A stretch of 64,000 nt of DNA from Acidobacteriota bacterium (lineage in GTDB: Bacteria; Acidobacteriota; Terriglobia; Terriglobales; Acidobacteriaceae): NCBI GenBank assembly GCA_018268855.1, contig JAFDVR010000017.1:372001-436000 (forward strand), in the 5' to 3' direction. Within the stretch, counting starts at the first letter, position 1; each line of letters begins with the position of its first letter. Positions 48,808-57,365 of this stretch are shown here, one piece after another. The translations under genes were made by a program, and so were the position numbers. The notes below the pieces were generated by a model. It did not search any database and was not told the DNA's origin. It saw only the letters and a list, made by a program, of their open reading frames with translations.

Positions 48808-49257
48808 CTAGTCTAGCTTTTCCGGCTCAATCTGGATGTTCTTTTCGCCGGCGGCTTTCTTCTCCCAATATTTTTTGAGCCAGGCTTCGAAGGTTTTGCC
48901 TGCGGCGGTGTCTTTGCCGGAGAAATTGAGCGCGGCGATGTCGGCGTACGGGATGGTGACTTTGCCTTCCGCGCCCTTGGTGGCCATCACGCGTACGTGT
49001 GAATCGGCGAGCGTGGCGCCGTTGCGGCGGTCGAAGATGTAGCCTTCGATGACGTTGCCGTTCTTGAGCGTGAGCGTGACGTCGCCGCGATAATCGAATG
49101 CCTTTTCGAGCGCTTCGCGAACCTCGGCGTCCGTGGCGAGGGTAGGAATCCAGCCTTCGAGATTTTCGCGCTCGCGTCCGGCGGCGACTTCGATCTCGTC
49201 GGGATTCAGGTGCTGGCGTTGTTCGGTCTTCAAGTGCTCTTGTTGTTCGGTGGACAT
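48808..49257 (-). CDS. LSm-like domain protein of unknown function
   Basis: A 149-residue cytoplasmic protein. A charged helical start (1-55, Gln/Glu-rich) precedes a predicted small beta-barrel at 57-113: VTLTLKNGNVIEGYIFD resembles an Sm1 motif and KVTIPYADIAALNFSG an Sm2 motif. A lysine-rich helix follows (FEAWLKKYWEKKAA). It lies 91 bp after hpnH across a double-hairpin repeat. The fold is inferred from pattern only; an RNA- or membrane-surface-binding role is speculative. Confidence 0.65.
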   Translation of the reverse strand: MSTEQQEHLKTEQRQHLNPDEIEVAAGRERENLEGWIPTLATDAEVREALEKAFDYRGDVTLTLKNGNVIEGYIFDRRNGATLADSHVRVMATKGAEGKVTIPYADIAALNFSGKDTAAGKTFEAWLKKYWEKKAAGEKNIQIEPEKLD

Positions 49258-49268
49258 TCGTTCCCTCA

Positions 49269-49321
49269 GGGGCTAAAGCCCCGATTGCTGCGAAGCAGAA
49301 TGGCCGGGCTAAAGCCCGGCC
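49269..49321. repeat. Double-hairpin GCTAAAGC element, copy downstream of hpnH
   Basis: Two perfect palindromes, GGGGCTAAAGCCCC (49269-49282) and GGCCGGGCTAAAGCCCGGCC (49302-49321), stand 36 bp apart centre to centre, with a small hairpin CTGC-GAA-GCAG between. It lies 27 bp past the hpnH stop and could end or protect that transcript. Confidence 0.75.
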
Positions 49322-49348
49322 CCTTCAAAAATTGTAAGCGTCAGGCGA

Positions 49349-50479
49349 TCAATCGCCTGCGACGAGTTGTTCTTTCTGCTCACCTGCGGGCGTGGCAATC
49401 TGCACAAGCGGACCGTGCTGCGTCGGCTTCCAATCGTTCAACAGTTTTTGCGCATCGGCATCGTCGTGCTGATCGAAGAAAATCGCCTTTGCGGTGGCGA
49501 GCAGGCCTTTGAGCGAGCCGAAGGTGTAGTTCACACCGCTGGCTTCATAACCCGAGTGGACCATGCAGTTGGCGCACCGTGGGTTGCCGCTTTCCGTGCC
49601 GTAGTTCGACCATTCCACTTCATCGAGAAGCTGCTGGAAGGTGTCGGCGTAGCCGTCCTGCAGGAGATAGCAGGGCTTCTGCCAACCGAAGATGGAGAAC
49701 GTCGGCATGCCCCACGGCGTGCAGGTGAGTTCGCGCTTGCCCATGAGGAACTCGAGGAAGATGGGCGAAGCGTTGAACTGCCACTCCTTTTTGCGGTTCG
49801 ACAAGATGGCGCGGAAAAGTTTGCGCGAACGCGCGCGACCGAGGAAGTGCTTCTGGTCGGGCGCTTTTTCGTAGGTGTAGCCGGGCGAGACCATCATGCT
49901 GTCCACGCCGGCAGCCATGAGTTGATCGAAGTGGCGGCGGACGGAGTTGGGGTCCGCGCCGTCGAAGAGCGTGGTGTTGGTGGTGACGCGGAAGCCTGCT
50001 GCCACTGCGGCGCGGATGCCTTCCATGGCGATGTCGTGTCCGCCTTCGCGGCAGACGCCGAGGTCGTGGTGTTCGCGCTCACCGTCTACATGCACGGAGA
50101 ATGAGAGGTACTTTGACGGCTTGAAGAGGTGCAGCTTTTCTTTCAGCAGAAGCGCGTTGGTGCACATGTAGACGTACTTCTTGCGGTCGATGAGGCCCTG
50201 CACGATCTCCGGCATGCGTGGATGCAACAGCGGTTCGCCACCGGGGATGGAAACCATCGGCACGCCGCACTCTTCGACTGCCTTGAAGCACTCTTCGGGC
50301 GAGAGTTCGGCTTTGAGAATGTGGGCCGGGTACTGGATCTTTCCGCAGCCGGCACAGGCCAGGTTGCAGCGGAAAAGCGGCTCCAGCATGAGTACCAGCG
50401 GATAGCGCTTGCGGCCCTTGAGCTTCTGTTTGATGACGTACGTGGCAACCGTCCAGGCTTGCGATACAGGAATTGGCAT
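49349..50479 (-). CDS. hpnH: Adenosyl-hopene transferase, radical SAM
   Basis: A 376-residue radical SAM enzyme that adds the adenosyl group to diploptene to make adenosylhopane, the first step of hopanoid side-chain extension. The cluster-binding cysteines are Cys38, Cys42 and Cys45 (CNLACAGC). SIPGGEPLLHP is the GGE motif; the C-terminal cysteine-rich region (GNPRCANCMVHSGYE) is family-typical. Its start is 75 bp after the shc stop, across one copy of a double-hairpin repeat. Identity is strengthened by shc, hpnG and hpnA in the same run. Confidence 0.95.
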   Translation of the reverse strand: MPIPVSQAWTVATYVIKQKLKGRKRYPLVLMLEPLFRCNLACAGCGKIQYPAHILKAELSPEECFKAVEECGVPMVSIPGGEPLLHPRMPEIVQGLIDRKKYVYMCTNALLLKEKLHLFKPSKYLSFSVHVDGEREHHDLGVCREGGHDIAMEGIRAAVAAGFRVTTNTTLFDGADPNSVRRHFDQLMAAGVDSMMVSPGYTYEKAPDQKHFLGRARSRKLFRAILSNRKKEWQFNASPIFLEFLMGKRELTCTPWGMPTFSIFGWQKPCYLLQDGYADTFQQLLDEVEWSNYGTESGNPRCANCMVHSGYEASGVNYTFGSLKGLLATAKAIFFDQHDDADAQKLLNDWKPTQHGPLVQIATPAGEQKEQLVAGD

Positions 50480-50495
50480 TTGTTACAACCCTCCA

Positions 50496-50547
50496 GGGCT
50501 AAAGCCCCTTCTTCGGTGAACCTTATTGCGCAGGCTAAAGCCTGCGC
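50496..50547. repeat. Double-hairpin GCTAAAGC element, copy between shc and hpnH
   Basis: GGGCTAAAGCCC (50496-50507) and GCGCAGGCTAAAGCCTGCGC (50528-50547) have the same core and the same 36-bp centre spacing as the copy at 49269, while their stem arms differ and stay paired. It lies directly past the shc stop. Confidence 0.75.
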
Positions 50548-50554
50548 CTGATCC

Positions 50555-52627
50555 TTATGCCGATTGCTCGGCGGCTTCCTTCTCCATCAAGCGTTTGTAT
50601 GTGGTGAGCGCCAGGAGCGGGAAGTATTGCTTGTACAGGTGGTATCCCAGATAGAACACGCGCGGGAAACCCGTGCCTGTGTAATAACTTTCGCCGTTGC
50701 GGCCGGGGACGAGTTCTTCCCATCCGCCGTCTTCGTTTTGCTGGTTGATGAGCCAGCGAACACCTTTGGCGACGGAGTCGGAGCGTGTGTCGCCGCCCGC
50801 GAGGAGAGCGAGCAATGCCCATGCCGTCTGCGATGGTGTGGAAGGGCCAATGCCCTTCTGCACCGGATCGTCGTAGGTGCCGCAGGTTTCACCCCATCCA
50901 CCATCGGGATTCTGCATCATGCGCACCCACTCGGTTGCGCGCAGAATTGGAACCTCCTGGTGCCACATGCCTTGCGCTTCCAGACCTCGCAGAACGAGGA
51001 AGGTGCCGTAGAGATAGTTCACGCCCCAGCGGCCGAACCAAGAGCCGTCCTGCTCCTGCTCGCGCAGGATGAACTGAATGGCGGCTTCCACGCGCTTGTC
51101 GCGGCGGGTGTAGCCGTAGGCAGCGAGCATCTCGAGGATGCGGCCGGTGATGTCGACCGTCGGTGGGTCAAGCATCGCGTTGTGGTCGGCGAAGGGGATG
51201 TACTCGAAGATGCGTTTGGTGTTGTCCTTATCGAATGCAGCCCATCCACCGTTCTTGCACTGCATGGCGAAGATCCAATTGATGGCGCGCTCAGTGGCAT
51301 CAGCCTGGCGGCGCTCATGGGGGTGATCGACGCCCTTCAACGCAAGCAGGACCTCTCCCGTATCATCTACATCCGGGTAAAACTCATTGTTGTACTCGAA
51401 GTACCAACCGCCCGGTTCCACATTGCGTACTTTCTCGGCCCAATCGCCCTTCTGGCGAACTTCTTTCGAGAGCAGCCAGTCAGCGGCCTTAATCATGCGC
51501 GGATCAGTACGCGAGACGCCAGCATCGGCCAGCGTGGAGACGACCTGCGCGGTATCCCAGACGGGCGAGAAGCAAGGCTGCATGCGGAAGGTCGGCGTGG
51601 GATAATCCGGCGTGCCTTCGGGGCAGTCGATACCTAGTTTTTCAAACTCATCCATCGCGCGGATCACTTGCGGATCGTCGAGTGAGTAGCCGAGGCAGCG
51701 GAGCGCCACAATGGCGTTTAGCATCGCCGGATAGATGGCGCCGAGGCCGTCCGACTTCTCGAAGCGGGCGAGCATCCACTGCTCTGCCTTGCGGAGGGCG
51801 CGAGCGCGTAGTGGGCGGATGTGGACACGCTCGGCCAGATGGGCGATGCGATCCCACATGAGAAAGAAGTTCCGCCAGGAGAAGAGCTTCTTGTCCCAGC
51901 GAAGATGCAGATTCGCGTTCTCGCGACCACCAACGAAGAGTTCATCAATTCCCTGCTCGTGCGGAATTTTTTTGAACGGCTTCTTCGCATAAATGATGGA
52001 CAGCGGGACCAGAATGCCGCGTGACCACGAACTGATTTCGTAGATATTGAAGTAGAACCAGTTCGGAAAAAGGACGATCTCCGGCGGAATGGCCGGCACC
52101 GCGTCGTAGTCGTACTGGCCGAGGGAGCAGAGATAGAGTTTAGTGAAGGTGTTGCACTCTGTAACACCGCCGTGCGAGAGGACGCTCTCGCGGCACTTCA
52201 CCATATGCGGCATGTCGGCGGTGTGACCCATCAGCTTCAGCGCGAGATAGGCCTTAACGCCGTAGTTCACATTGGATGGGCCGCCGGGATAGAGGCTCCA
52301 GCCTCCGTCCTCGTTCTGATGACGAAGAATCTCGTTCACAGCGCGCTGCATTTTGTCCGGGTCGCCGGTGCCGAGAAGGGTGTGCAGGTAAATGTAGTCG
52401 GCCTCGAGCATCACGTCTGCTTCGAGTTCGCCGCACCAGTAGCCATCAGAGTGCTGTTCGCGGAAAAACCAATTGATGGATTTCCGGATACCTTCAGCCA
52501 CCGCATCCAGCCCAAGATCCATGCGCCCGAAGCGTGGCTGCGCGGTGGTGGTTCCGGCTTTCGCTTCGCGTGCGGCACGGGCTGCCCGCTGCGCTTCGCT
52601 CATCGTGTTATAGCCGGGTGTCTCCAT
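50555..52627 (-). CDS. shc: Squalene-hopene cyclase
   Basis: A 690-residue membrane-associated cyclase that turns squalene into hopene/hopanol. The catalytic DVDD is at residues 419-422 (central acid Asp421). Several QW repeats are visible, for example QNEDGGW, QCKNGGW, QEQDGSW, QNPDGGW and QNEDGGW. The N-terminus has about 25 extra Ala/Arg-rich residues; an ATG at 52603 is an alternative start. It lies between ispH (upstream) and hpnH (downstream). Genes for squalene synthesis (hpnC/D/E) are not in the window. Confidence 0.96.
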   Translation of the reverse strand: METPGYNTMSEAQRAARAAREAKAGTTTAQPRFGRMDLGLDAVAEGIRKSINWFFREQHSDGYWCGELEADVMLEADYIYLHTLLGTGDPDKMQRAVNEILRHQNEDGGWSLYPGGPSNVNYGVKAYLALKLMGHTADMPHMVKCRESVLSHGGVTECNTFTKLYLCSLGQYDYDAVPAIPPEIVLFPNWFYFNIYEISSWSRGILVPLSIIYAKKPFKKIPHEQGIDELFVGGRENANLHLRWDKKLFSWRNFFLMWDRIAHLAERVHIRPLRARALRKAEQWMLARFEKSDGLGAIYPAMLNAIVALRCLGYSLDDPQVIRAMDEFEKLGIDCPEGTPDYPTPTFRMQPCFSPVWDTAQVVSTLADAGVSRTDPRMIKAADWLLSKEVRQKGDWAEKVRNVEPGGWYFEYNNEFYPDVDDTGEVLLALKGVDHPHERRQADATERAINWIFAMQCKNGGWAAFDKDNTKRIFEYIPFADHNAMLDPPTVDITGRILEMLAAYGYTRRDKRVEAAIQFILREQEQDGSWFGRWGVNYLYGTFLVLRGLEAQGMWHQEVPILRATEWVRMMQNPDGGWGETCGTYDDPVQKGIGPSTPSQTAWALLALLAGGDTRSDSVAKGVRWLINQQNEDGGWEELVPGRNGESYYTGTGFPRVFYLGYHLYKQYFPLLALTTYKRLMEKEAAEQSA

Positions 52628-52748
52628 GTATTCCGATGTATTCCTCTACGTTCTGCGAAGGAAGTTTGTTCCTTCCCTCAGGGTGCCTTGCTGATGACCG
52701 CTTTTGATAGGCGTTGCTCATTAGACGCTGAAGCAAACCTCTCGATTC

Positions 52749-53777
52749 TTACGAACGTGGCTGAACAGTAGTCGATCCGGGAGCGGAGGCGATGGCCTGC
52801 ACGATCTCAGGCGGCAGACCGAAGCGCACATTTTCGGGCATGACCTCCACTTCATTGACTGAACCGTAACCGATGGATTGCAGGTAAGCGACCACTTCCG
52901 TGACGAGCACTTCGGGCGCCGAGGCACCGGCTGTAATGGCAACACGTTCAACGCCGTCGAGCCACTCCAGCTTGATATCCGCTGCCTTGTCGATCAGGTA
53001 CGACTTGGTGCCAAGATTCTCGGAAACCTCGACCAGCCGGTTGGAGTTCGACGAGTTGCGCGAACCAACGACGAGGACGAGGTCTGCATCATGCGCTACG
53101 TTCTTTACCGCAGTCTGGCGGTTCTCCGTTGCATAGCAGATGTCCTGCGCATGCGGTCCAACAATGTTGGGAAACTTCTTTTTGAGCGCCTCGATCATAT
53201 ACTTCGCTTCATCGAGCGAGAGCGTGGTCTGCGTGAGATAGGCAACCTTGTTGGGATCGGGGACGACCAGCGCCTCCACCTCTTCCACGGTGGAGACCAC
53301 CTGGGTTACATCAGGGGCTTCGCCCTGCGTGCCTTCCACCTCTTCGTGATCGCGATGACCGACGAGCACAAGTGAGTAACCTTGCTTGGCAAACTTGATG
53401 GCTTCTACGTGGACCTTGGTGACGAGCGGGCAGGTGGCATCGATGACCTTGAGGCCGCGTTCCTTGGCATCCGCACGGACAGCAGGCGAAACACCATGGG
53501 CCGAGTAGATAACGCGCGCGCCCGAAGGCACCTCGTCCAACTCATTGACGAAGATCGCGCCCTTGGAACGCAGGTCATCCACGACATAGCGATTGTGCAC
53601 GATCTCCTTGCGGACGTAGATCGGAGCGCCGAAGGTCTCCAGCGCAATTTTCACGATATCCACGGCGCGCACCACGCCGGCACAGAAGCCGCGGGGCTTG
53701 AGCAGAAGGACACGCTTGGTGTCGGTTGCATTGTCGGCAGGGTTAGTAACGTTTGGGTCAACTGTCGCAGTGGTCAC
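52749..53777 (-). CDS. ispH: 4-hydroxy-3-methylbut-2-enyl diphosphate reductase
   Basis: IspH makes IPP and DMAPP, the last step of the MEP pathway and the supply for squalene. The three iron-sulfur cysteines are Cys32 (RGFCAGV), Cys116 (DATCP) and Cys214 (DICYAT), and HNRYVV and SAHGV provide the conserved histidines. The GTG at 53777 (342 residues) is the likeliest start, with GGAAG close by; an ATG at 53846 has no ribosome site. It is the first gene of the hopanoid run, though a 120-bp gap to shc leaves room for a second promoter. Confidence 0.93.
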   Translation of the reverse strand: MTTATVDPNVTNPADNATDTKRVLLLKPRGFCAGVVRAVDIVKIALETFGAPIYVRKEIVHNRYVVDDLRSKGAIFVNELDEVPSGARVIYSAHGVSPAVRADAKERGLKVIDATCPLVTKVHVEAIKFAKQGYSLVLVGHRDHEEVEGTQGEAPDVTQVVSTVEEVEALVVPDPNKVAYLTQTTLSLDEAKYMIEALKKKFPNIVGPHAQDICYATENRQTAVKNVAHDADLVLVVGSRNSSNSNRLVEVSENLGTKSYLIDKAADIKLEWLDGVERVAITAGASAPEVLVTEVVAYLQSIGYGSVNEVEVMPENVRFGLPPEIVQAIASAPGSTTVQPRS

Positions 53778-53877
53778 GTCTTCCAGTATACCGCGACAGC
53801 AGTCCTTTCGGACTGATTTTGAACCATAGATGGTGCAGCTTGGCATGCAGCGGGAAGACTATCTAAGTACATGAAAA

Positions 53878-53916
53878 GACTTGGAGAAGTACGTTTCTAA
53901 CGCACTCCTCCAAGTC
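53878..53916 (-). terminator. Terminator downstream of the metallothionein gene
   Basis: A 9-bp perfect outer stem (GACTTGGAG/CTCCAAGTC), extended inward with one mismatch, is followed on the minus strand by TTTTC. It lies 15 bp past the metallothionein stop and insulates ispH. Confidence 0.8.
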
Positions 53917-53931
53917 CACGTTACATAAGAA

Positions 53932-54081
53932 TTACACGTGGCCCGAGCAGCCGTCGTGCGGACAGTGGCAGTTCAGGCTGGTAGTCCCTTTGGAATCTTC
54001 GCAGTACTGACTGCAATAGTCAGAACCCTCGCGCGCCATGCAGGAACACGCAGAATGTTTGCACTTTTTGGAATTGGCCAT
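53932..54081 (-). CDS. Small bacterial metallothionein (SmtA/BmtA-like)
   Basis: A 49-residue protein, too short for most gene finders, with eight cysteines and four histidines. Order: KCKHSACSC near the start, DYCSQYC in the middle, and NCHCPHDGCSGH at the end; this follows the cyanobacterial and pseudomonad pattern C.C..C.C / YCS..C / C.H.GC. It would bind zinc, cadmium or copper in the cytoplasm. The ATG at 54081 has GGGAGGG 9 bases upstream, a strong site, and a terminator follows. The frame is open far upstream inside recN, but that part is meaningless. Confidence 0.88.
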   Translation of the reverse strand: MANSKKCKHSACSCMAREGSDYCSQYCEDSKGTTSLNCHCPHDGCSGHV

Positions 54082-54151
54082 GGCGATTTCCCTCCCTTGA
54101 ATAAAGAGGGATGCCGCTAACGGCGCAAACGTGGCCGCCTGCAGCGCAAGA

Positions 54152-55918
54152 TTACTGCGCCGATTTGAGCATCTGTTCGGCGTGGCGGAGGCTGGTATCC
54201 GTAAGTGTGGCCCCGGAGAGCATGCGGGCCACTTCCTGGGCGCGCTCCTCCGGTTTGAGCTGGCGAATCTGTGTGCGCGTGCGGCCCTGCTGCTCGGCTT
54301 TTTCCACGATAAAGTGCTGGTCGCCAAAGGCTGCAATCTGCGGGAGGTGCGTAACGCAGAGCACCTGCTGATGTTTTGCAAGCGCCTTGAGCTTCTGGCC
54401 GACGGCTTCAGCGGCACGGCCGCCGATGCCGATATCGATTTCATCGAAGACCAGCGTGCGTGGCAGGGCGATGCGGCGCTTCTTCCCTGCACCGTCTTCG
54501 ACCGAAACCTTGAGTGCGAGCATGACGCGTGACATTTCTCCACCCGAGGCGATCTGGTCGAGCGGCTTCATCGGTTCCCCGGTGTTCGTCGCGATGAGAC
54601 ATTCGATGTGGTCCCAGCCGGAGGATGTCCAGTGTTCCGGCTCACGCTGCGGAGCAACGACGACCTGGAACTTTACCTTCATGGCGAGATCGTTGATCTG
54701 CTCTTCTGCCAGCTTTTCAAGGCGCTTGGCGGCAGCGATGCGAATCTCCGAGAGGTCTTCTGCGCAGGCCCGATAGAGAGCGGCGGTTTCTTCCACTGCT
54801 TTCTCGGCAGTAGAGAGCGAGATGGCGTGGTTGCGAATCTCTTCCAGCTTCTGCGAAACGTCGATGCCATACGCGATCACTTCTTCCAGCGAGTTGCCGT
54901 ACTTACGCTTCAGCTTGTCGAGCGCGGCGAGACGATCTTCAATCTGCTCCAGCCGTTCCGGCGATGCGTTGATGTTGTCGGCGTAATCGCGCACAGTTGC
55001 GCTGATGTCTTCGATGGAGGCCTTGGCGGACGCGATCTGCTGCGCAGCTTCGGCAAAACGCTCGTCGAAGCGCGCGAGTTCCTCGATATGCTTTTGCGCT
55101 GCGGAGAGGATCGATTCAGCCGAGCCTTCGTTTTCGTAAAGCAGGCCGTTGGCGCTCATGGCCGCGGTATAAAGCTTCTCCGCATTTTGCAGGACGCGCT
55201 TCTCTGTTTCAAGCTGCGTGTCTTCGTCGGCAGACTCGATGGCAGCATCGGCAATTTCAGATTGCTGGAAGGACCACAGATCGGCCATGCGCAAGCGCTC
55301 CTGCTCATTGGTAGAAAGGCGCTCGTACTCTGCGCGCGCCTCGCGCCAGAGTGAATATGCGGCCCAGACGTTCTCTCCTGCCTCTTCGATGACGAGGCCC
55401 TTTTTGGATTGCAACTTCTGTTTGAGCGCAGTAAGTTCCGTCTTGCTTGCAGGCGCAGCGCAGGTGATTCCGGCAAAACGATCGAGCAATCCACGTTGCT
55501 GTGCCTGGTCGAAGGATGCCAGTGTCTCCGACTGCGCATGGACAAGCGCGAGTTCCGGTGCGAGTTGGCGAAGCACCGTGACTGTTGCCGGCTGATTGTT
55601 GATAAAGACACGGCCTTTGCCTGTGCTCGATACCTCACGCCGCAACAGAATCTCAGTGCCTTCTGGATCGATGCCGTTCTGTTCCAACACAAGCTCCGCG
55701 CCCGGTGTTGTGTCAAAGACGCACGAAACAACAGCCTTCTCCGCACCATGCCGCACCACATCGCTCGATGCCTTGCCGCCCAGCAGCAATGCCAGTGCGT
55801 CTACAAGGATGGATTTGCCCGCTCCAGTTTCTCCTGTAAGCAGGTTCAACCCGCCATTAAAGACAGCAACAGCATGGTCAATTACGGCATAGTTTTCTGC
55901 GCGAAGTTCGAGCAGCAT
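54152..55918 (-). CDS. recN: DNA repair protein RecN
   Basis: A 588-residue SMC-like ATPase for double-strand-break repair. Walker A is in LLTGETGAGKSILVDALALLLG; a long coiled-coil middle (about 160-480) separates it from SGGEMSRVMLALK, the ABC signature, and LVFDEIDIGIGG, the Walker B. LCVTHLPQIAAFGDQH ends the motif series. The ATG at 55918 has GAGGCGAG upstream; the longer frame to 55957 lacks support. I saw no E. coli-type LexA box in the 200-bp divergent gap to tolQ. Confidence 0.95.
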   Translation of the reverse strand: MLLELRAENYAVIDHAVAVFNGGLNLLTGETGAGKSILVDALALLLGGKASSDVVRHGAEKAVVSCVFDTTPGAELVLEQNGIDPEGTEILLRREVSSTGKGRVFINNQPATVTVLRQLAPELALVHAQSETLASFDQAQQRGLLDRFAGITCAAPASKTELTALKQKLQSKKGLVIEEAGENVWAAYSLWREARAEYERLSTNEQERLRMADLWSFQQSEIADAAIESADEDTQLETEKRVLQNAEKLYTAAMSANGLLYENEGSAESILSAAQKHIEELARFDERFAEAAQQIASAKASIEDISATVRDYADNINASPERLEQIEDRLAALDKLKRKYGNSLEEVIAYGIDVSQKLEEIRNHAISLSTAEKAVEETAALYRACAEDLSEIRIAAAKRLEKLAEEQINDLAMKVKFQVVVAPQREPEHWTSSGWDHIECLIATNTGEPMKPLDQIASGGEMSRVMLALKVSVEDGAGKKRRIALPRTLVFDEIDIGIGGRAAEAVGQKLKALAKHQQVLCVTHLPQIAAFGDQHFIVEKAEQQGRTRTQIRQLKPEERAQEVARMLSGATLTDTSLRHAEQMLKSAQ

Positions 55919-56120
55919 TGGGTCTCGCCTCAAGAGTGTTGCGTATGAGCATAGCAAAGGCGAAAGAGAGGCGAAGGGGTTCCGGTTAGATTTTTAGTGG
56001 TTAGTTGGATTCACCTTCCGGGTTTGTAGCGATGCCATGACTATGGCGCATCTTCGCAGGTTCCCCGCCATCTGTTGTTTCTCGGTCTGTTGATGCCACG
56101 GGAATTACACTGAGGGCACG

Positions 56121-56900
56121 ATGGTGGCTTCTTTTCTTTTTGCTTTGTTGCTGCAGGACGATGTCCCTCTCGCTCCAGCAGCGCCTGCTCCGGCGAACTC
56201 ATCTCCATTGATGGAGATGATTCACAATAGTGGTCCTACGGCATTTACCGTATTGGTCCTGTTGCTGCTCTTCTCCATCTTTTCCTGGGCGATCATGTTC
56301 CAGAAATGGAACCAGTTCCGCACCGCGCGTGCGAAGAATGCAGCTTTTCTGCGCGCTTTTCGTAAGTCATCGCGGCTGGGTGAAGTGGCCGCGATTGCCG
56401 AGCAGTACCGGCCTGCGCCACTTGTTTCGGTCTTTATAGAGATTGCTGACGAGTATCAACGCCAGAGCGGAGGACGCGGGATGCCGCGCAATTCGCATGC
56501 AATGGAACGTGCTGCGCTCACTGCGTCCAGCGAATCTCTTTCGGTGATGGAGAAGCGCCTGACGTGGCTGGCGACGATCGCCGCTGTGGCTCCCTTTATC
56601 GGATTGCTGGGAACCGTGCTCGGCATCATTGATGCTTTTCATGGACTGGGTACAGCGGGCGCGGCAACACTGCGCGCCGTGGCGCCAGGCATCTCGGAAG
56701 CTCTTATCACGACGGCAGCAGGCCTTGTGGTCGCTATTCCGGCAGTCATCGGATACAACCAGTTCACCGCACAACTACGCGAGTTCGGCGGCCGCATGGA
56801 CGATTTCGCACGCGAACTGCTGAATGCGATTGAGAATGCAGGCGCGACCCCGGCAGCTCCTGCAGCGCCACCACCGCCACCTACGCGGGCGCAGTTCTAA
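56121..56900 (+). CDS. tolQ: Tol-Pal system proton channel protein TolQ (ExbB/MotA family)
   Basis: A 259-residue inner-membrane protein with three membrane segments (about 36-56, 155-175 and 196-216). It forms, with TolR, the proton channel that drives the Tol-Pal envelope machine. The conserved APFIGLLGTVLGIIDAFHGLG and ISEALITTAAGLVVAIPAV are intact. The tail is proline/alanine-rich. It is the first gene of the tol operon, 15 bp ahead of tolR. ExbB is a possible name by sequence alone; the following tolB-pal-cpoB settle it. Confidence 0.92.
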   Translation: MVASFLFALLLQDDVPLAPAAPAPANSSPLMEMIHNSGPTAFTVLVLLLLFSIFSWAIMFQKWNQFRTARAKNAAFLRAFRKSSRLGEVAAIAEQYRPAPLVSVFIEIADEYQRQSGGRGMPRNSHAMERAALTASSESLSVMEKRLTWLATIAAVAPFIGLLGTVLGIIDAFHGLGTAGAATLRAVAPGISEALITTAAGLVVAIPAVIGYNQFTAQLREFGGRMDDFARELLNAIENAGATPAAPAAPPPPPTRAQF

Positions 56901-56915
56901 GCGAAGGAGACACGC

Positions 56916-57329
56916 ATGGCTTTTTCAAGCGGTGGTCGAACGCAAACTTCGCTGGCAGAGATCAACATTACGCCGCTGGTGGACGTGGTCCTGGTGCTTC
57001 TGCTCATCTTCATGCTTACCGCGCCTGTTTTACAGAGCGGCATCGATGTTGCCGTGCCCAAAACGCGCAGCGTGAATCAACTCACAGAAGAGCGCATGGT
57101 GGTGACCATCGACAAAGAGCAGCGCGTCTTTCTGCAGGACAAGCCGGTGAACGTACATGATTTGCCGCAACTGCTGCGCGGACGGGGTGGCGATCCGTCT
57201 AAAAAGACGCTGTACTTGCGGGCAGACGAGAAGGTGCCGTTCGGCGCATTTGCCAGCGTGATGGATGCGGTGAAGCAAGCAGGCATCACAAATATCAGTA
57301 TTGTGACGCGGCCTCTGGATGGTAAGTAA
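56916..57329 (+). CDS. tolR: Tol-Pal system protein TolR (ExbD family)
   Basis: A 137-residue protein with one membrane helix (about 19-37) and a periplasmic domain. The proton-carrying aspartate is in TPLVDVVLVLLLIFML near residue 20. The periplasmic part (45-137) has the ExbD/TolR fold (MVVTIDKEQRVFLQDKPV). GAAGGAG lies just before the ATG. It works with TolQ to energise TolA. Confidence 0.93.
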   Translation: MAFSSGGRTQTSLAEINITPLVDVVLVLLLIFMLTAPVLQSGIDVAVPKTRSVNQLTEERMVVTIDKEQRVFLQDKPVNVHDLPQLLRGRGGDPSKKTLYLRADEKVPFGAFASVMDAVKQAGITNISIVTRPLDGK

Positions 57330-57365
57330 ACAGCTTTTATAAGCAATCCACTTAGTGAGTAAGTA

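Noticed and set aside
53932..54543. A 203-residue minus-strand protein
   Set aside because: Its first 154 residues lie inside recN and look random; only the last 49 have a ribosome site and family pattern, so only the metallothionein is kept.
55919..56120. LexA/SOS box for recN
   Set aside because: No CTGT-N8-ACAG or GAAC-N4-GTTC type palindrome is present; a phylum-specific box cannot be excluded.
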